A stretch of 64,000 nt of DNA, taken from contig PHBZ01000035.1 in NCBI GenBank assembly GCA_002840755.1, forward strand, positions 52,785-116,784. The letters are read 5' to 3'. This stretch comes from Chloroflexi bacterium HGW-Chloroflexi-10 (GTDB lineage Bacteria; Chloroflexota; Anaerolineae; Anaerolineales; Anaerolineaceae). Made by a program: the position numbers and the translations under genes. Positions 18,332-26,647 of the stretch are shown piece after piece; the stretch's first letter is position 1; each line of letters begins with the position of its first letter. Under the pieces are notes generated by a model, which did not search any database, was not told where the DNA came from, and worked only from the letters and a program-made list of their open reading frames with translations.

Positions 18332-18388
18332 GGGGTTAGGGGGTGTTTTGGACGGGCAATTTGTGCTTCCAAAACACCCTGACCCCTA
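18332..18388. repeat. Long imperfect inverted repeat
   Basis: GGGGTTAGGGGGTGTTTTGGA pairs with TCCAAAACACCCTGACCCC, with one mismatch and a two-base bulge, around an 18-base loop. No T-run follows on either strand. It lies between two minus-strand genes and could be a terminator-like or REP-like structure. Confidence 0.5.
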
Positions 18389-18500
18389 ATTAATGAAAAG
18401 ATACCTGAAATTTTTGTTTTTTGGTCTGATTTTCCGGGTATATTAAATTTATAAAAGAATACGAGCAATACTCCTTTCTAACGCCTGGATACAACCGCGT

Positions 18501-18740
18501 TTATTCAGGTTCCTCCAGGCGATTCAACGAGATAAGCGTCAACCCCAGATTACAGATTTTATTAATCAGGCCAAATAAAGCCGCCTGATCTTCCACCCTG
18601 CCAACCAGGAAGGAGTTTCCTTCAGCCGTCTTCTGAATTTCAAACCCGTCAAACCAGGTGACCCAATCCGGGTTTAAGCCTGCCTTGACCAGGATTTTAT
18701 AGGAAGCCGGCAATAAATAATCGGAGAATTCACTCATCAT
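18501..18740 (-). CDS. Unrecognised small protein downstream of the LAL regulator
   Basis: A 79-residue protein beginning MMSEFSDYLLPASYKIL; the two adjacent ATGs at 18740 and 18737 are both reachable from the AAGGA site. The centre reads WFDGFEIQKTAEGNSFLVG, then VEDQAALFGLINKICNLGLTLISLNRL, a pattern seen in small proteins that sit beside LuxR-family regulators, where the C-terminal helix-strand pair resembles a sensory or dimerisation module. I cannot name the family. It lies 112 bp after the regulator gene in the same direction, so co-transcription is likely. Confidence 0.6.
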   Translation of the reverse strand: MMSEFSDYLLPASYKILVKAGLNPDWVTWFDGFEIQKTAEGNSFLVGRVEDQAALFGLINKICNLGLTLISLNRLEEPE

Positions 18741-18851
18741 CACAATCCTTAGCAAATTAAAACAAACCAATTGCAGCATACTGCGCAAAAGGATGATCTG
18801 TCATCGCATTAATTGAGTGATTCGCTTGGCTTTAAGAGATATAACGAAGTG

Positions 18852-21626
18852 CTATTTCAACAACGCTAAAGATTTAGCCAATTCTACCGCTGCACCACGC
18901 CGGTTAACATTCAACTTGGCATAAATATTTTTGGCGTGTGAACGAATCGTATGCACGGAAACATGCAATTCAACCGCAATATCCATCAATGTCAGGTTTG
19001 TTTGCAGATAACGCAATACATCCAGCTCACGTTCACTTAATGAATCCGCCGACTCGGGCAGGTGCGTTCTGCCTTTGGAAATCACAATCTCACCGGGAAG
19101 GGCTTTGCATGCTTCCAGAATTTTACTCACATAATCCACCTGGATGCCGCGTTGGTAACAGGCTTGCAACAATTCGATCACGGAAAGCCGGCCCATAATA
19201 ACAAACGTACGAATAAAGCCTTCCACTTTTGCATGTTTTAATACTTCTTCAAATATACGCAAAGCCTGGTCTCTATCACCAGACTGCCAGTAAGCGACCG
19301 AGAGCAGAATTTCCCCTTCCAAAATCCGAATTTCACTGCCTTTTTGTTGGGCTAACGGCAGCCATTTCAACAAAAATTCCAGGGCTCTTTGGTTCTGCTG
19401 CAACGCCAGCCATATTTTAGTAATTCCGACATAATCACGCAAATTGGCAGTATTTAACTGATCAAAAATCTCCGCCGGTAAAGAATCAACCCATCTTTGC
19501 GCTGTTTTTAAATCATTCTGCGCGAAATAAAACATGGCAATCTGGCGTGCTTTCCGGGCACTGTAACGCGGTGAAATTTTTTCGGCCGCCAGGTAAGCAC
19601 TCTGAATCGCTTCAGTTGCGCCGGTGGAATCACCGCTGGCTTGCAGCAGTTTGGCCAACATATATTGCGTAAAATCCAATGAATCGGCCTGCCCCCACTG
19701 ATTGGCCAGATGCATACCCTCCTGTGCATATAACAATCCCTGGGAAAGTTCATTCCATTCCCACAAAACCTGGCTATAGATAGCGTAGATGTTTCCCAAA
19801 TTAACCAATTCAGCCGAATGAGGAACATTATTTTTATCCCTAGCCAGGTTAATTGCTTTTAAGCAGGTGTCTGCCGCATTGTGCAATTTTCCACGGTCCA
19901 GATAAACATGTGCCAGATTTAAATAGCTGTCTATTATCAAACTGAGATCATTGGTTTGGCGGCTGGTCTGCAATGCTTTATGCGCAATCTGTTCTGCGTA
20001 GAGAATATGGCCATTGATTCTTAATGATTCTGTAAAAACATTCAACACAAAGGCGCGCCATAATAGATCACTGTCTTTTAAAAGGGTCTGACAGCGCTCC
20101 AAATGCTTTTGAATATTGGTTAAATCATCTTTTAAAACACTGAGATAAAAACGTAAAATAGCAACCTGCAAATGAAAATTTTCATGGTTTTCTATAGCAA
20201 AGTCATCGATTACCCAGGCAGCCTCATTGTGCAGTAAAGCCTCCACTCTGGCTGTCTCTCCGGTGGAAACCAACAGCCAGGCTTTTGCCAGCAACAACCA
20301 GGGACGTTGATCAATGATCTCATCCGGAATGGAGCGAACCCATTCAGCCAACTGGGTTAACTGGCCGTTGTAGATCATAGCCATCGCGTTTTGAGCCATA
20401 ACCCTCTCAAGGCGTTCCAGATTACCTGAGGCAAGAATATGATGAACAGCCTCCCATATCATATTATGTTTTTCAAACCAGTTGGCTGCCCGATCATGCA
20501 AATTCTTCACTTTTTCCCAGGTTTGTTGTTCCAAGCGGATCCGCAGTAAATCGGCAAAGAGGTGATGATAGCGATACCAGATGCGTTGGTCATCCAGTGG
20601 AATGACAAACATGTTGTTCTGTTCCAATTTTTCCAAAATAACCTGGCTGGTTAAATTATCTCCATTCTGCAACGGTTCACTTAATAAAGCTTCACACAGC
20701 TCGGAATTCATCCTATTCAAAATGGAAGTCGTGATCAGAAAATCCTGAATGGGCTGCGGCTGGCGGTTAAGAACTTCCTCCAGTAAAAAATCCAGGATAA
20801 AACGATGATTACCCTGAAGCGATTCCAATAACTGTGAAACATCACAATGCTTTTGTAAGGAGATCGAAGCCATTTGCAAACCAGCTGGCCAACCGTCGGT
20901 TAAATGCGTTAACTGGGCAGCTTGAGGGATGTTTAAATTTACGCCGGTGGTTCGCTGAAAAAAATCAATAAGTTCGCGGTCATTAAATGCCAAATCCAAT
21001 GTACGCAGTTCGGTTAATTGACCATGCGCACGAAACATTCCCAAGCGAAACGGTGGATCGCAGCGAGAGGCAAGGATTAGATGGAGTTGCTCGGGTAGTT
21101 TCTCCAGAAAAAAGGCGAAATCTTCCAGCAGAGTCTTGTTATGAAGCGCGTGAAAATCATCCAGAATTAACACCAATGGTTGCTCAAAATCCGCCAACTG
21201 GCTGATTAGAAAAACAAAACTGTCCCTTGATTGCCAGGTTGGGAACTCTACTTGCTGGAAAGCAGGACAAACACGCTGTAACGCCAGAAAAAGATGATGA
21301 AAAAATACCTGAGGCGTATTATCCTGTTCATCCAGGGTATACCAGACCAACGGCAAATGACACTGGATAGCAAATTCACTCAGCAAAGTGGTCTTTCCAT
21401 AACCTGGCGGAGCTGAGACCAGAGTTAGGCGTCCCTGTACACCGGTCTTAACACGCTCTACCAGAGCGGATCGGTAAATATGGTTAGAACGTAACCCGGG
21501 AATATAGATTTTGGTGGCAAGAATTGATTCGTACAGAGATAACTCCCAAGTAGACCTGACTAACACTTTGGTTCTTCTGTATTTAACCCTTCCAATAAGT
21601 TGTAACGCATAGAAAAATAACTGCAA
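18852..21626 (-). CDS. LuxR-family ATP-dependent transcriptional regulator (MalT/LAL type)
   Basis: A large STAND-type regulator. The N-terminal part has LATKIYIPGLRSNHIYRSALVERV, then the Walker A loop SAPPGYGKTT and Walker B LVLILDDFHAL. The middle is a TPR-like helical repeat region typical of MalT for inducer sensing and oligomerisation. The C-terminal LuxR helix-turn-helix is clear: DSLSERELDVLRYLQTN, then AVELHVSVHTIRSHAKNIYAKL. The annotated 924 residues include about 30 poorly conserved N-terminal residues; most relatives begin close to the ESILATKIY segment, so a GTG or other non-ATG start nearer 21540 is possible. The target genes and inducer are not evident. Confidence 0.88.
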   Translation of the reverse strand: MQLFFYALQLIGRVKYRRTKVLVRSTWELSLYESILATKIYIPGLRSNHIYRSALVERVKTGVQGRLTLVSAPPGYGKTTLLSEFAIQCHLPLVWYTLDEQDNTPQVFFHHLFLALQRVCPAFQQVEFPTWQSRDSFVFLISQLADFEQPLVLILDDFHALHNKTLLEDFAFFLEKLPEQLHLILASRCDPPFRLGMFRAHGQLTELRTLDLAFNDRELIDFFQRTTGVNLNIPQAAQLTHLTDGWPAGLQMASISLQKHCDVSQLLESLQGNHRFILDFLLEEVLNRQPQPIQDFLITTSILNRMNSELCEALLSEPLQNGDNLTSQVILEKLEQNNMFVIPLDDQRIWYRYHHLFADLLRIRLEQQTWEKVKNLHDRAANWFEKHNMIWEAVHHILASGNLERLERVMAQNAMAMIYNGQLTQLAEWVRSIPDEIIDQRPWLLLAKAWLLVSTGETARVEALLHNEAAWVIDDFAIENHENFHLQVAILRFYLSVLKDDLTNIQKHLERCQTLLKDSDLLWRAFVLNVFTESLRINGHILYAEQIAHKALQTSRQTNDLSLIIDSYLNLAHVYLDRGKLHNAADTCLKAINLARDKNNVPHSAELVNLGNIYAIYSQVLWEWNELSQGLLYAQEGMHLANQWGQADSLDFTQYMLAKLLQASGDSTGATEAIQSAYLAAEKISPRYSARKARQIAMFYFAQNDLKTAQRWVDSLPAEIFDQLNTANLRDYVGITKIWLALQQNQRALEFLLKWLPLAQQKGSEIRILEGEILLSVAYWQSGDRDQALRIFEEVLKHAKVEGFIRTFVIMGRLSVIELLQACYQRGIQVDYVSKILEACKALPGEIVISKGRTHLPESADSLSERELDVLRYLQTNLTLMDIAVELHVSVHTIRSHAKNIYAKLNVNRRGAAVELAKSLALLK

Positions 21627-21677
21627 ACGACGCGGAATAATCTATATTATAGATGAAATGATGACATTTGATTTGTA

Positions 21678-21736
21678 TAAACGAATGTCTGTTTTTGTTC
21701 ACCCATTCGGATGTTCACCAAATTCACCATATTACG
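21678..21736 (+). repeat. Possible degenerate part-copy of the dispersed repeat
   Basis: AACGAATGTCTGTTTTTG followed by TTCACC, then CACCAAATTCACCATATT, resembles the AACGAATGTCTTTTTCACC and CCAAATATGCGG segments of the copy at 5091-5230. The outer palindromes are missing. The match is short and may be chance. Confidence 0.25.
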
Positions 21737-21847
21737 TTTGGGAAATAACCACCATCCTATAAAAACAGGAACCGTTTTCGTACCGGGAAACCCAGCCTAC
21801 CTATCGAGTATCTTCCTGACCTTAAGACCAGTTTTATAAAAAGGGGA

Positions 21848-21876
21848 TTGACAAAGAGTTTTAATCGTTGTAAACT
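21848..21876 (+). promoter_or_regulatory. Sigma-A promoter of the ArsR-like regulator
   Basis: TTGACA (21848-21853) and TAAACT (21871-21876) are separated by 17 bp. A loose inverted repeat TTTTATC/GATAAAA follows between the promoter and the ATG at 21923, where a regulator could bind its own leader. Confidence 0.7.
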
Positions 21877-21922
21877 ATTTTTATCATTAAAATTATTTTT
21901 AGCGATAAAAGAAAAGGTTCCG

Positions 21923-22540
21923 ATGGGCGAAAAAATTCGAGAAGGCACATTCATCATTCGTGATCTGGAAACACTCAAAGTCATTGCAGATCCGATTCGC
22001 AACCAAATTCTGGAAGTGCTGCAAAATGAGCCTCAGAATGTAAAAGACGTTGCCGACAAATTGGGGCTGGCCCCCAGTAAACTTTACTACCATTTTAATA
22101 TGCTTGAAAAGCATGAGTTAATTAAAGTGGTGGAAACCCGCCAAGTAGCCAATCTGATTGAAAAGTATTTTAAGGCTTCAGCCTTCTTTTTTGAAGTGGA
22201 ACCGGCCTTGCTGAATTTTGAAACCAATGAGGGTAAAGAAAACTTATATACCCTGGTACAGGCGACGATTGATACCACCCGGGAAGACTTGCTGCGTAGT
22301 TTGCAAGCCCGGAGTTTTTTATTAGACCAGGGTGAGCCTAAAAAACCACGTTCCATTATCCTTACCCGCGATCTGGCCAACTTAAGTGATGAAAAAGCTG
22401 AAGAGTTTCACCAACGCCTGAATCAATTGCTGGAGGAATTCATAGAAACGGATACCAAGGACCCCAATGATTTAACCTACGCGTTAACCATTGCGCTTTA
22501 CCCCAGCTTTTATTTCCGTGATTTGCCCGGTAAAGATTAA
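21923..22540 (+). CDS. ArsR/HTH_20-type winged-helix regulator
   Basis: A 205-residue regulator. The winged helix is near the N-terminus: LKVIADPIRNQILEVLQ, the recognition helix LGLAPSKLYYHFNMLEKHELI, and a wing (VVETRQVANLIEKYFKA). The C-terminal half is a helical domain seen in regulators of this class that often sit beside exporters. The start MGEKIREG is preferred to an in-frame ATG 75 bases upstream, because that ATG overlaps the promoter. It lies 91 bp before an MFS exporter gene in the same direction and probably controls it. The effector is unknown. Confidence 0.82.
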   Translation: MGEKIREGTFIIRDLETLKVIADPIRNQILEVLQNEPQNVKDVADKLGLAPSKLYYHFNMLEKHELIKVVETRQVANLIEKYFKASAFFFEVEPALLNFETNEGKENLYTLVQATIDTTREDLLRSLQARSFLLDQGEPKKPRSIILTRDLANLSDEKAEEFHQRLNQLLEEFIETDTKDPNDLTYALTIALYPSFYFRDLPGKD

Positions 22541-22631
22541 AGCTCACTAATCATTTACCTCGTTTTGTTGCCGGCAATGGACTTTATCCGGTTCCTTTTT
22601 GTATTCCTGTGATCAGGAGAAAGATAAAAAA

Positions 22632-24041
22632 ATGACCACAGTATCACCACCAAAAAATATGCGTACCTTTACAACGATCTGGATCGGGCAATTAATTTCT
22701 CTCTTTGGTTCCGGTCTTACCAGCTTCGCCCTGGGCGTGTGGATCTACCAGCAAACCGGCAGGGCCACCCCATTTGCGCTTACCGTGTTATTTGGCAGCC
22801 TGCCTGCTGTGTTACTGGGCCCCCTGACTGGCTCTCTGGCAGACCGCTGGAACCGTAAAAAATTGATGCTCCTGGCCGATACCGGCAACGCTTTGCTTAC
22901 GCTTGGCGCTTTACTGCTGCTGTCAGGTAACCACCTGGAGATCTGGAATATTTACTTGATTGCCTTGCTGGGTTCGGTATTCTCCGCTTTTCAGGAACCT
23001 GCCTTTGCCGCTTCGGTGGTTATGCTCGTGCCCAAAAAAGATTTGCAGCGCGCTAACGGCATGGCGCAAATGAGTAACGCGCTCGGAAACCTGGTGCCGC
23101 CCTTGCTCGCCGGGCTGCTCTTTGGCCTGATTGGGCTGAAAGGCATCATCCTGATTGATTTTGTCACCTATTTCGCCGCATTGGGCACCTTGATCCTGGC
23201 TGTAATTCCACAACCGGAACAGACAGATAAAAATGAGAAGCACAACGTAATGCAGGATGCCCGTTTGGGTTGGCGCTATCTGCGCACCAACAGCGGTCTC
23301 CTGGGGATGATGTTTTACTTTGCCTGGGTAAACTTTATGGCGAACTTTGCGATGGTTTTACAAGGCCCGATGGTGCTCTCCACCTTCTCATCCGTCACCC
23401 TGGGCAGCATTCAAACCGCCGGTGGTCTGGGCATGCTCATTGGCAGTATTCTTCTGAGTATTTGGGGCGGCCCAAAACGCAAAATTCCAGGCATCATTGG
23501 CTTCATCGCCTTAAGCGGCCTCGGGTTGGGGTTTACCGGATTACGCGCGGATCCATTTTTGATCGGCGCCGGTATGTTTGCATTTTTATTCTTTATCCCA
23601 CTGGCATCTGGCGCCAGCCAGGCAATTTTTCAAACCAAAGTGCCGGCTGACCTACAGGGCCGCGTCTTTGCCATGCGCAGCATGATCTCACGCTCGATTA
23701 TGCCACTGGCCTTCCTGAGCGCCGGGCCTTTGGCAGACATGGTCTTTGAACCGCTGATGCAAACAGGCGGACCCATGTCTGATACCATCATCGGTCAAAT
23801 CCTCGGTGTTGGCGCGGGACGGGGGATTGGTTTGATCTTCGTTTTAGGCTCTTTGGGTTTGCTGGCTGCTTCTCTGCTGGCTTACCTTAACCCTCGCATC
23901 CGCAACATCGAAAGTGAAATTCCTGATGCCTTACCGGATCAGAATACCGGCATAACAGCGGGTAAAAATATTGAAACCGTTGAATTACAGGCAAAAGCGG
24001 GGCAACCAGGAGAAAAAATTCCTCTGCCTGTTACCGAGTAG
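22632..24041 (+). CDS. MFS exporter (MFS_3/EntS-like)
   Basis: A major facilitator with 12 predicted helices, about 469 residues from the ATG at 22632, which follows CAGGAGAAAG. The loop 2-3 signature LTGSLADRWNRKKLMLLAD matches the MFS G-x-x-x-D-R-x-x-R-[KR] motif. N-terminal residues FTTIWIGQLISLFGSGLTSFALGVWIYQQTG are typical of macrolide and siderophore efflux pumps in this subgroup. The cytoplasmic C-terminal tail is hydrophilic. It is probably co-regulated with the upstream ArsR-like protein. The exported compound cannot be predicted. Confidence 0.87.
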   Translation: MTTVSPPKNMRTFTTIWIGQLISLFGSGLTSFALGVWIYQQTGRATPFALTVLFGSLPAVLLGPLTGSLADRWNRKKLMLLADTGNALLTLGALLLLSGNHLEIWNIYLIALLGSVFSAFQEPAFAASVVMLVPKKDLQRANGMAQMSNALGNLVPPLLAGLLFGLIGLKGIILIDFVTYFAALGTLILAVIPQPEQTDKNEKHNVMQDARLGWRYLRTNSGLLGMMFYFAWVNFMANFAMVLQGPMVLSTFSSVTLGSIQTAGGLGMLIGSILLSIWGGPKRKIPGIIGFIALSGLGLGFTGLRADPFLIGAGMFAFLFFIPLASGASQAIFQTKVPADLQGRVFAMRSMISRSIMPLAFLSAGPLADMVFEPLMQTGGPMSDTIIGQILGVGAGRGIGLIFVLGSLGLLAASLLAYLNPRIRNIESEIPDALPDQNTGITAGKNIETVELQAKAGQPGEKIPLPVTE

Positions 24042-24064
24042 ATAACATCACAGTCATCAAACAA

Positions 24065-24098
24065 AAAAACCGGCTCTCTGGCAATTGCCGGTTTTTGT
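24065..24098. terminator. Terminator between convergent genes
   Basis: AAAAACCGGC/GCCGGTTTTT arms around a 12-base loop, with T-rich sequence on both outer sides, lie between the MFS gene and the convergent GGDEF gene. The structure can act in both directions. Confidence 0.85.
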
Positions 24099-24105
24099 TT
24101 GGTAG

Positions 24106-25587
24106 TCAGGCAATTTCGGATTGAGCATCTTCTACTGGTTTATATATTTCAAACTTGTTTTTTCCGCTACGTTTGGCGACATATAATGCCTGATCAGCCT
24201 GTTCAATCATCCGCATGGGCGCAATCTGTGGTGTCGAGAGACAGATACCAATACTGGCGGAAACAAAAAACTCCTCATTATCTCGCACATATGGTTTCAC
24301 CAACAGTGTCAGGATTTTATTGGCAATATTCTGCAACCACTCGCCATTACAAATATCTTCCAGAATGAGCACAAATTCATCCCCACTCCAGCGCCCCACG
24401 CTGTCACAGGAACGTATGTTTCGCTGCAAACGATTGGCTATCACCTTTAAAAACAAATCCCCTTCCGGGTGACCCAGCGAGTCATTGATCTGTTTAAAAT
24501 GGTCAACATCCAAGAAAAGTACCGCCACCTGTTGACCACTACGTTCACTTTTTTTCAGAGCTTGCGTCAACCGATCCATAATCAAGGTACGATTGGGCAA
24601 TCCGGTCAATGGATCATGTAAGGCAATATAGGCCAGTTTCTCTTCAAATAGCTTACGTTCGCTGAAATCACGCATGGTAGCGGTAATCGATTCTACCTCC
24701 CCCTCTTCATTGCGAATCAACGCATAATTCACCAGCCGGTGGACGAATTTTCCATCCCGGTGGCGAACCTTGTATTCCAGTTGGATCTGCGGATTGCTTT
24801 GTAATTCCAGCATTACTTTTTGGATCGCCTTCAAATCCTGGTTCAGCACTTCCTGAAGCCCGGGCATAGCGATTGAATCTTCTGGGGTATACCCTACACT
24901 CAGATAATATGTGGCATTGGCAAATAAAATATCCAGGGAAGGTGACACCTGTAAAATGGAATCGCTGGATGTTTCCACCAGTTTCTGGTATTTCTCCCGC
25001 TGCTGCTGGATGATTCGCTGTCGATTTTTCTCCATCGCATTCCGTTGGTATGTCACGAATACGATCACAAAAGTAACGCATACAATAAACAAAACCGAAT
25101 TAAATATCGCCCCCATCTGCCCAAATCCAAGAACCAACCAGGTAACCAAATGAATCAAAGCCAGGTAAACGATGCCCAAACCAATGACCCCGGAAAAGCT
25201 TATATACAGGCTGGAAACCAGCAAAGGAATCACCAGCATGGAAAGGATAACCGCAGTGATAGGCTGCGGTTCTATAAAAGCAACCAGAAAGGTTGCCACG
25301 CTACTGATTATCAGAAAAAACCACAACCCCACTTTATAATAGCGTGTTCGGCTGAAAAGATAGCAGATAAACAGAAAAACGCAAGAAACCAGAGTAATCC
25401 GGACGTGTGTATTCACTCTATCCGTCAGCACGCCCAACAGCGAAATCACCAATTCTACGCTGATGGCAAACAAAATAAATGCCAGCAACATTCTTGCCAG
25501 CATCACCGCCTGTTGACGCTCTTCCCCTCTTAGTTCAGCAGCCGGTGCGGTTAATTGAGACCAAATCCTTTTGATACCGTTTCGCAT
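24106..25587 (-). CDS. Membrane PAS-GGDEF diguanylate cyclase
   Basis: A 493-residue membrane protein: about six hydrophobic helices (residues 30-185), a PAS domain (about 200-315, TSSDSILQVSPSLDILFANATYY) and a GGDEF domain (about 325-485). The cyclase signature reads RWSGDEFVLILED, with SGDEF in place of GGDEF; several known active cyclases carry this variant. The metal- and substrate-binding motif FLDVDHFKQINDSLGHPEGD is intact. A perfect palindrome (25595-25607) lies just upstream of the start. It would make c-di-GMP in response to an intracellular or membrane signal. No phosphodiesterase domain is attached. Confidence 0.88.
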   Translation of the reverse strand: MRNGIKRIWSQLTAPAAELRGEERQQAVMLARMLLAFILFAISVELVISLLGVLTDRVNTHVRITLVSCVFLFICYLFSRTRYYKVGLWFFLIISSVATFLVAFIEPQPITAVILSMLVIPLLVSSLYISFSGVIGLGIVYLALIHLVTWLVLGFGQMGAIFNSVLFIVCVTFVIVFVTYQRNAMEKNRQRIIQQQREKYQKLVETSSDSILQVSPSLDILFANATYYLSVGYTPEDSIAMPGLQEVLNQDLKAIQKVMLELQSNPQIQLEYKVRHRDGKFVHRLVNYALIRNEEGEVESITATMRDFSERKLFEEKLAYIALHDPLTGLPNRTLIMDRLTQALKKSERSGQQVAVLFLDVDHFKQINDSLGHPEGDLFLKVIANRLQRNIRSCDSVGRWSGDEFVLILEDICNGEWLQNIANKILTLLVKPYVRDNEEFFVSASIGICLSTPQIAPMRMIEQADQALYVAKRSGKNKFEIYKPVEDAQSEIA

Positions 25588-25594
25588 CCAGCAC

Positions 25595-25607
25595 TCACTT
25601 TAAGTGA
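25595..25607 (-). promoter_or_regulatory. Short palindrome upstream of the GGDEF gene
   Basis: TCACTT-T-AAGTGA is a perfect inverted repeat seven bases before the start codon. It could be an operator; the evidence is limited to symmetry and position. Confidence 0.3.
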
Positions 25608-25795
25608 TACTATTTATTTAAACACAAGGTTAAACTGGGGGTTATAAACTACAGCGCAAAAGTATATCACGCCTTAGCAGGATTTCGTCTGTCATTTGGT
25701 TTTATTAACCAACTCTTAACTGGAGAAACGCAAAACCAGGGCAAATCTTCTTGCATTTTTATCAAAATTTTATAGCCGAACGAACCGGCATTGCC

Positions 25796-25814
25796 TATAC
25801 TAATACTATGCGGG
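25796..25814 (+). promoter_or_regulatory. Shared promoter-like element before the ParA-CheW operon
   Basis: TATACTAATACTATGCGGG matches TATACTAACACCATGTGGG at 40193-40211 in 16 of 19 positions, and all three differences are transitions. TATACT would serve as a -10 box. The element ends 50 bp before the parA ATG, against 49 bp at the receptor gene. Confidence 0.5.
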
Positions 25815-25864
25815 TTACTTTCCGCTATTTTCAGGATGTATTAATTGGGTAAGTGAGGAGTGCT

Positions 25865-26647
25865 ATGCCAAAAATTCTGGCTATCAGTAATCAAAAAGGT
25901 GGTGTTGCCAAAACAACCAGCTGCTTTTCCATCGCCGCGGGGTTGGCAGAAATAGGCCAGCAGGTCTTGATGGTGGATCTGGACCCGCAAGCTAACCTGA
26001 CAACCGCTTGTGGATTGGACCCCGATGAACTGGAATGGACATTGATGGATGTATTGGTCCCGGACGACACAGAACCAGCCCCGGCTATAATGCAGATCAT
26101 TCAACCCACCAAAATGGCCGGGCTATCCATCTTGCCGGCAGATATGCGCCTGGCGTCTCTGGAACGGTTGATGGTTTCCCAAGATGATTATGAACTTTCA
26201 CTAAAACGCGAACTTTCCCTTCTGAACCATTATGATAGCGTGGTTATTGATTGTCCACCATCCATGGGAGCATTAACCCTGATGGGCCTTTCTGCAGCTC
26301 AGACCGCATTAATCCCGGTGCAATGCGAATATTTTGCTTCACGTGGTTTAATGCAATTACTGGATATCATCGAGATCGTCCGCAGCCAGACCAACCCCAC
26401 CCTGGATTATTATATCTTTGCCAGCATGTACGACCAGCGCAACCTGATCTCTCGCCAGGTATTGGAAAGCTTGCAGGAACATTTTCAGGAACATATATTC
26501 GATACCGTAATCCGGATAGATACCCGTTTGCGTGAGAGCGTCATGGTAGGTGAACCCATCCAGATGTACGCACCGCGTACCCGCAGCGCGGAAGAGTACC
26601 GCCAACTAACCCAGGAAATCATACTCCATCTTCAGAAAGAGGAATGA
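25865..26647 (+). CDS. ParA/MinD-type ATPase, ParC-like
   Basis: A 260-residue ParA-family ATPase. The deviant Walker A is SNQKGGVAKTTSCF with the signature lysine at about residue 11; Walker A' is MVDLDPQANLT and Walker B is VVIDCPPSMGALTLMG. The start MPKILAI at 25865 follows GAGGAG; an in-frame upstream start has no such site. It overlaps by ATGA with a CheW-domain gene, not with a ParB gene, so chromosome partitioning is unlikely. ParA-type ATPases paired with CheW-like proteins position chemoreceptor arrays (Vibrio ParC/ParP; Rhodobacter PpfA). I infer a similar role. The C-terminal end shows the usual R-T-R-S-A-E-E-Y region. Confidence 0.88.
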   Translation: MPKILAISNQKGGVAKTTSCFSIAAGLAEIGQQVLMVDLDPQANLTTACGLDPDELEWTLMDVLVPDDTEPAPAIMQIIQPTKMAGLSILPADMRLASLERLMVSQDDYELSLKRELSLLNHYDSVVIDCPPSMGALTLMGLSAAQTALIPVQCEYFASRGLMQLLDIIEIVRSQTNPTLDYYIFASMYDQRNLISRQVLESLQEHFQEHIFDTVIRIDTRLRESVMVGEPIQMYAPRTRSAEEYRQLTQEIILHLQKEE

